A DNA stretch of 33,935 bases from an uncultured Christiangramia sp. GTDB lineage: Bacteria > Bacteroidota > Bacteroidia > Flavobacteriales > Flavobacteriaceae. The translations under genes were made by a program, and so were the position numbers. The notes beneath the pieces are model-generated. The model had not been told where the DNA came from. It made no database searches and saw only the letters and a list, made by a program, of their open reading frames with translations. Positions 31,981 to 33,935 of this stretch are shown piece after piece. Location: positions 1-33,935 of the forward strand of contig NZ_CAJWRQ010000019.1 of NCBI RefSeq assembly GCF_913046405.1. The letters run 5' to 3'. Each line of letters begins with the position of its first letter. Position 1 is the first letter of the stretch.

Positions 31981-32259
31981 TTAGCTTTCTCTGATCAATT
32001 TTTCTTCCAGACCACTTGCAGCAACTACTAGTTGGTGTAGTAAACTTGGATTTTGATCCATTTTTTCAAAAACCTGTATGTATAAATGATTAAATCTTCT
32101 TATCAATTCAAGTGTTTGAAGTGAAACACTGAAAAAATTTCCCGATTCGCGAAGCTCTTCAATAGAACCCTTTACAGACTCGATATGAGATATTTCTTCA
32201 TCGGTACTTTGGATGTAATGTTCTTGCTGTAGCATACCATTAATTATTTGGTTAGCCAA
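31981..32259 (-). CDS. Hypothetical helical protein (92 aa)
   Basis: A 92-residue acidic, predominantly helical protein (MANQIINGMLQQEHYIQST ... LQTLELIRRFNHLYIQVFEK ... LHQLVVAASGLEEKLIRES). It has no signal peptide or membrane helix. It has a predicted promoter 30 bases upstream (32289-32296) and a probable terminator downstream, so it looks like an independent one-gene transcript. I recognise no family. Helices with regularly spaced hydrophobic residues suggest a small helical bundle or oligomer. Confidence 0.6.
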   Translation of the reverse strand: MANQIINGMLQQEHYIQSTDEEISHIESVKGSIEELRESGNFFSVSLQTLELIRRFNHLYIQVFEKMDQNPSLLHQLVVAASGLEEKLIRES

Positions 32260-32288
32260 GGCAGGTGCATTCTAATAGATTCGGTATT

Positions 32289-32296
32289 CAAATATA
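32289..32296 (-). promoter_or_regulatory. Predicted -7 promoter element for the 92-aa gene
   Basis: On the minus strand this reads TATATTTG, an exact TAnnTTTG match, 29 bases before the ATG at 32259. No clear -33 TTG was seen at the usual distance. Confidence 0.42.
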
Positions 32297-32395
32297 ATTT
32301 GATAATTTAATTTAAATCTGAGCTACTGGCACTTTTAGTTGAAGTATGAGAAAAAATCGGTAAGAGGTAAAAAAACTATAATTCGAATATTATTT

Positions 32396-32403
32396 TACAT
32401 TTG
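32396..32403 (+). promoter_or_regulatory. Predicted -7 promoter element for the LAB_N/GT39 genes
   Basis: TACATTTG matches TAnnTTTG. It would give a leader of about 90 bases before the ATG at 32501. Apart from this and the opposite-facing element at 32289, the stretch 32260-32500 shows no gene or hairpin of note. Confidence 0.4.
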
Positions 32404-32500
32404 TGGTATCGACCAAAAATATTCCAGATTATTCATCAAACTACAGTTTACCATTGCATACCAACTCAAATAATTTCCTAAAATCGCGATACACAGAAGT

Positions 32501-33127
32501 ATGAACGATTGGATAATTTATCTTCTGGGCTTTATCGCTCAACTACTTTTTTCAGGGAGGATGATCGCACAATGGCTGCTTTCAGAAAAGAATAAACGAG
32601 TGGTTACACCTCAATTCTTCTGGCATATTAGCTTGCTAGCATCTTTCTTATTATTCATATATGGATACCTGAGGGACGATTTTGCCATTATGCTGGGTCA
32701 GACGCTTACCTATTTTATATACATCAGGAATTTACAGTTACAGGGAGACTGGAATAAGATAAATAGGTTAATCAGAGTTTTTCTCTGGATATTTCCTTTG
32801 TTCGTGGTGATCTATGGGTTTAATAACAATCAGTATGACGCTGCAGCTTTATTTAGAAATGTGGATATTCCAATGTGGTTATTGATCGTGGGAACTGCAG
32901 GACAACTTATATTCACCCTTAGGTTTATCTATCAATGGGCTTATTCTGAAAGAAGAAAATCTTCTTCCTTACCACTTGGCTTCTGGATACTTAGCTTACT
33001 GGGATCATCTTTGATCATCTACTATGCGATCCTTCGAGAAGACCCTGTGTTACTTGCAGGTCATAGTTTTGGTGTTATTATGTATCTTAGAAATATCTAT
33101 ATTCAGAAGAATGAAGTTAAAGGATAA
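32501..33127 (+). CDS. Membrane protein with two lipid-A-disaccharide synthase N-terminal (LAB_N) domains
   Basis: 208 residues, mostly membrane-embedded, made of two copies of the same three-helix unit. Copy 1 (about 8-80) has FIAQLLFSGRMIAQWLLSEK, FFWHISLLAS and YFIYIRNLQLQ. Copy 2 (about 127-203) has GTAGQLIFTLRFIYQWAYSE, GFWILSLLGSS and VIMYLRNIYIQ. Shared positions are Gln-Leu-x-Phe, Arg-x-Ile-x-Gln-Trp, Ser-Glu, Phe-Trp, Ser-Leu-Leu and Arg-Asn. LAB_N is named from a domain in front of some LpxB enzymes, but no LpxB catalytic domain is present. The next gene, a GT39 glycosyltransferase, overlaps by 17 bases, which suggests a joint envelope lipid or sugar modification role. Confidence 0.85.
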   Translation: MNDWIIYLLGFIAQLLFSGRMIAQWLLSEKNKRVVTPQFFWHISLLASFLLFIYGYLRDDFAIMLGQTLTYFIYIRNLQLQGDWNKINRLIRVFLWIFPLFVVIYGFNNNQYDAAALFRNVDIPMWLLIVGTAGQLIFTLRFIYQWAYSERRKSSSLPLGFWILSLLGSSLIIYYAILREDPVLLAGHSFGVIMYLRNIYIQKNEVKG

Positions 33128-33692
33128 TTACTTTCTGCTATTACTATTTGTTTGCTTCGCGATATTCTTTGTGAATCTCGATGCCATTTTTGTAAATATC
33201 ATGGAAGCAAGGAATTTTGCTACCGCTCGGGAAATGATCAATCTTGATCACTGGATCTTTACAACCCTTAATAATGAACCACGCTACGAGAAACCGCCTT
33301 TACCTACGTGGCTAACTGCGGTATCCATGATGTTATTTGGAATGAAGAACCTGATCGCAGCGAGGTTACCAGCCGCTGTCATGGGCAGCATCGTAAGTAT
33401 CTTTCTTTATAGACTTGGTCTCAAATTCACTAATAATAATAAGTATGCGTTCATTAGCGGACTTATAGGCGCTACCAGTTTCTATATACTCTTTTCAGGA
33501 AGGGACGGGCAATGGGACATTCATACTCATGGCTGGATGATCATGGCGATTTACTTTCTGTTCCAGATCTTTCAGGATACCGGGAATTCCATGAAAAATG
33601 CTGTTTTAAGCGGAATCTTTATTGGATGTTCTTTTCTAAGTAAAGGTCCGGTATCGATGTATGCGCTTCTTTTACCATTTTTGATCTCTTTA
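33111..33692 (+). CDS. GT39/ArnT-like membrane glycosyltransferase, 3' end lost at a junction
   Basis: An N-terminal fragment of about 190 residues from the ATG at 33111. The first helix (NYFLLLLFVCFAIFFVNL) is followed by the family's acidic loop (DAIFVNIMEARNFATAREM) and YEKPPLPTWL, then several helices and FLSKGPVSMYALLLPFLIS. GT39/ArnT enzymes transfer sugars from polyprenyl-phosphate carriers to lipid A or proteins on the periplasmic face and are normally about 500-550 residues. After about residue 193 the frame stays open to 33842 but encodes non-membrane, unrelated residues that are the antisense of yaaA. The gene is therefore truncated at about 33670-33692. A longer frame starting at 33024 lies within the LAB_N gene and is not the true start. 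Confidence 0.8.
33668..33692. other. Chimeric junction between GT39 and yaaA sequence
   Basis: Left of this point the plus strand encodes a good GT39 protein. Right of it the minus strand encodes a good YaaA protein. Within about 20-25 bases both readings fit their families: LLPFLIS on plus and KEIKNGKR on minus. This is short shared sequence at the join. Neither gene continues on the other side. Either a genomic rearrangement or an assembly or library chimera would produce this. Confidence 0.75.
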
Positions 33693-33935
33693 AATACGGG
33701 CGTAATAACGCTGGCCTCAAGTTCAGGGTTATCCAAAGCTTTAAAATATTCAACAGAAGCACAATTAATAATTTTCGAATCTATATGGGACTCTAATTCT
33801 AACATCAGCGCTTTAGATAACTGGTGTCCCCAGAAGTCATAGAGAGACTTACCAGATTTGGTTGCCAGTTTTGTACCCATTTCAAGTCTATAAGGCATAA
33901 TTAGATCCAGAGGTTTCAAAATGCCATAGAGCCCT
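33671..33935 (-). CDS. yaaA: YaaA family (peroxide stress, DUF328) protein, internal fragment
   Basis: The minus strand from the window edge reads GLYGILKPLDLIMPYRLEMG, YDFWGHQLSKAL, INCASVEYFKAL and VITPVFKEIKNGK, which follow the conserved middle of E. coli YaaA closely. YaaA lowers free iron during peroxide stress and has a DNA-binding fold. The N-terminal part lies outside the window. The C-terminal part, about 75 residues beginning with the conserved ISFYAKKARG, is missing, and the frame runs into antisense GT39 sequence before stopping at 33572. The fragment is thus broken at the junction. Confidence 0.82.

Noticed and set aside
33693-33842. C-terminal part of the long plus-strand frame after the GT39 sequence
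   Set aside because: It is the antisense of conserved yaaA coding sequence and lacks membrane segments; it is not a real protein end.

Overview
The window looks like chromosomal DNA of a marine flavobacterium (Bacteroidota), close to the Gramella/Christiangramia group. The evidence is low GC, a type IX secretion (gliding) C-terminal domain, TAnnTTTG-type promoter elements in place of classical -10/-35 boxes, almost no Shine-Dalgarno sequences, and the compact hisG-D-C-B-H-A-F-IE operon. No virus, plasmid, insertion sequence or CRISPR array was seen. Both ends lie inside genes, and the right end appears to be a chimeric or rearranged join.

Layout. 1-410 (minus): the N-terminal piece of an unrecognised protein and a 58-residue single-helix membrane protein. 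425-486: a rho-independent terminator, a perfect 15-bp palindrome and the predicted fabG promoter. 515-4439 (plus): fabG, a small membrane protein, a von Willebrand factor A membrane protein and an SPFH/prohibitin-like protein. 4491-11734 (plus): the histidine operon, preceded by an attenuator with a leader peptide containing five His codons. 11754-14042 (plus): a large secreted choice-of-anchor L protein with a type B sorting domain, 19 bases behind the his operon.

14068-22206 (minus): pirin, a NYN-LOTUS RNA-metabolism protein, a release-factor-like (baeRF) protein, a cation diffusion facilitator, a TauE/SafE permease, a DUF1853 nuclease-like protein, a GyrI-like ligand-binding protein and a secreted dipeptidyl peptidase IV. 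22448-25352: a divergent TruA-family pseudouridine synthase converging on recQ. 25489-27716 (plus): corA and a periplasmic lactonase-fold protein, ending in a shared bidirectional terminator.

27746-31555 (minus): a tight three-gene operon encoding a DUF1704 (QEGLA) zinc metallopeptidase, a GshB-like ATP-grasp ligase and an M14-like aspartoacylase. These are the same three enzyme classes that add and remove residues at protein C-termini and side chains in the eukaryotic tubulin code. I consider this the best candidate in the window for an undescribed system. 31772-31845 is tRNA-Arg(UCU) with its own promoter and terminator. 32501-33692 (plus) holds a duplicated LAB_N membrane protein and a GT39/ArnT-like glycosyltransferase. 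The glycosyltransferase is cut off at about 33670-33690, where its sequence joins, through about 20 bp of shared sequence, the middle of an oppositely oriented yaaA gene.

The his genes form one pathway from PRPP to histidinol/histidine with translational coupling at several junctions. The other neighbourhoods are mostly housekeeping genes.
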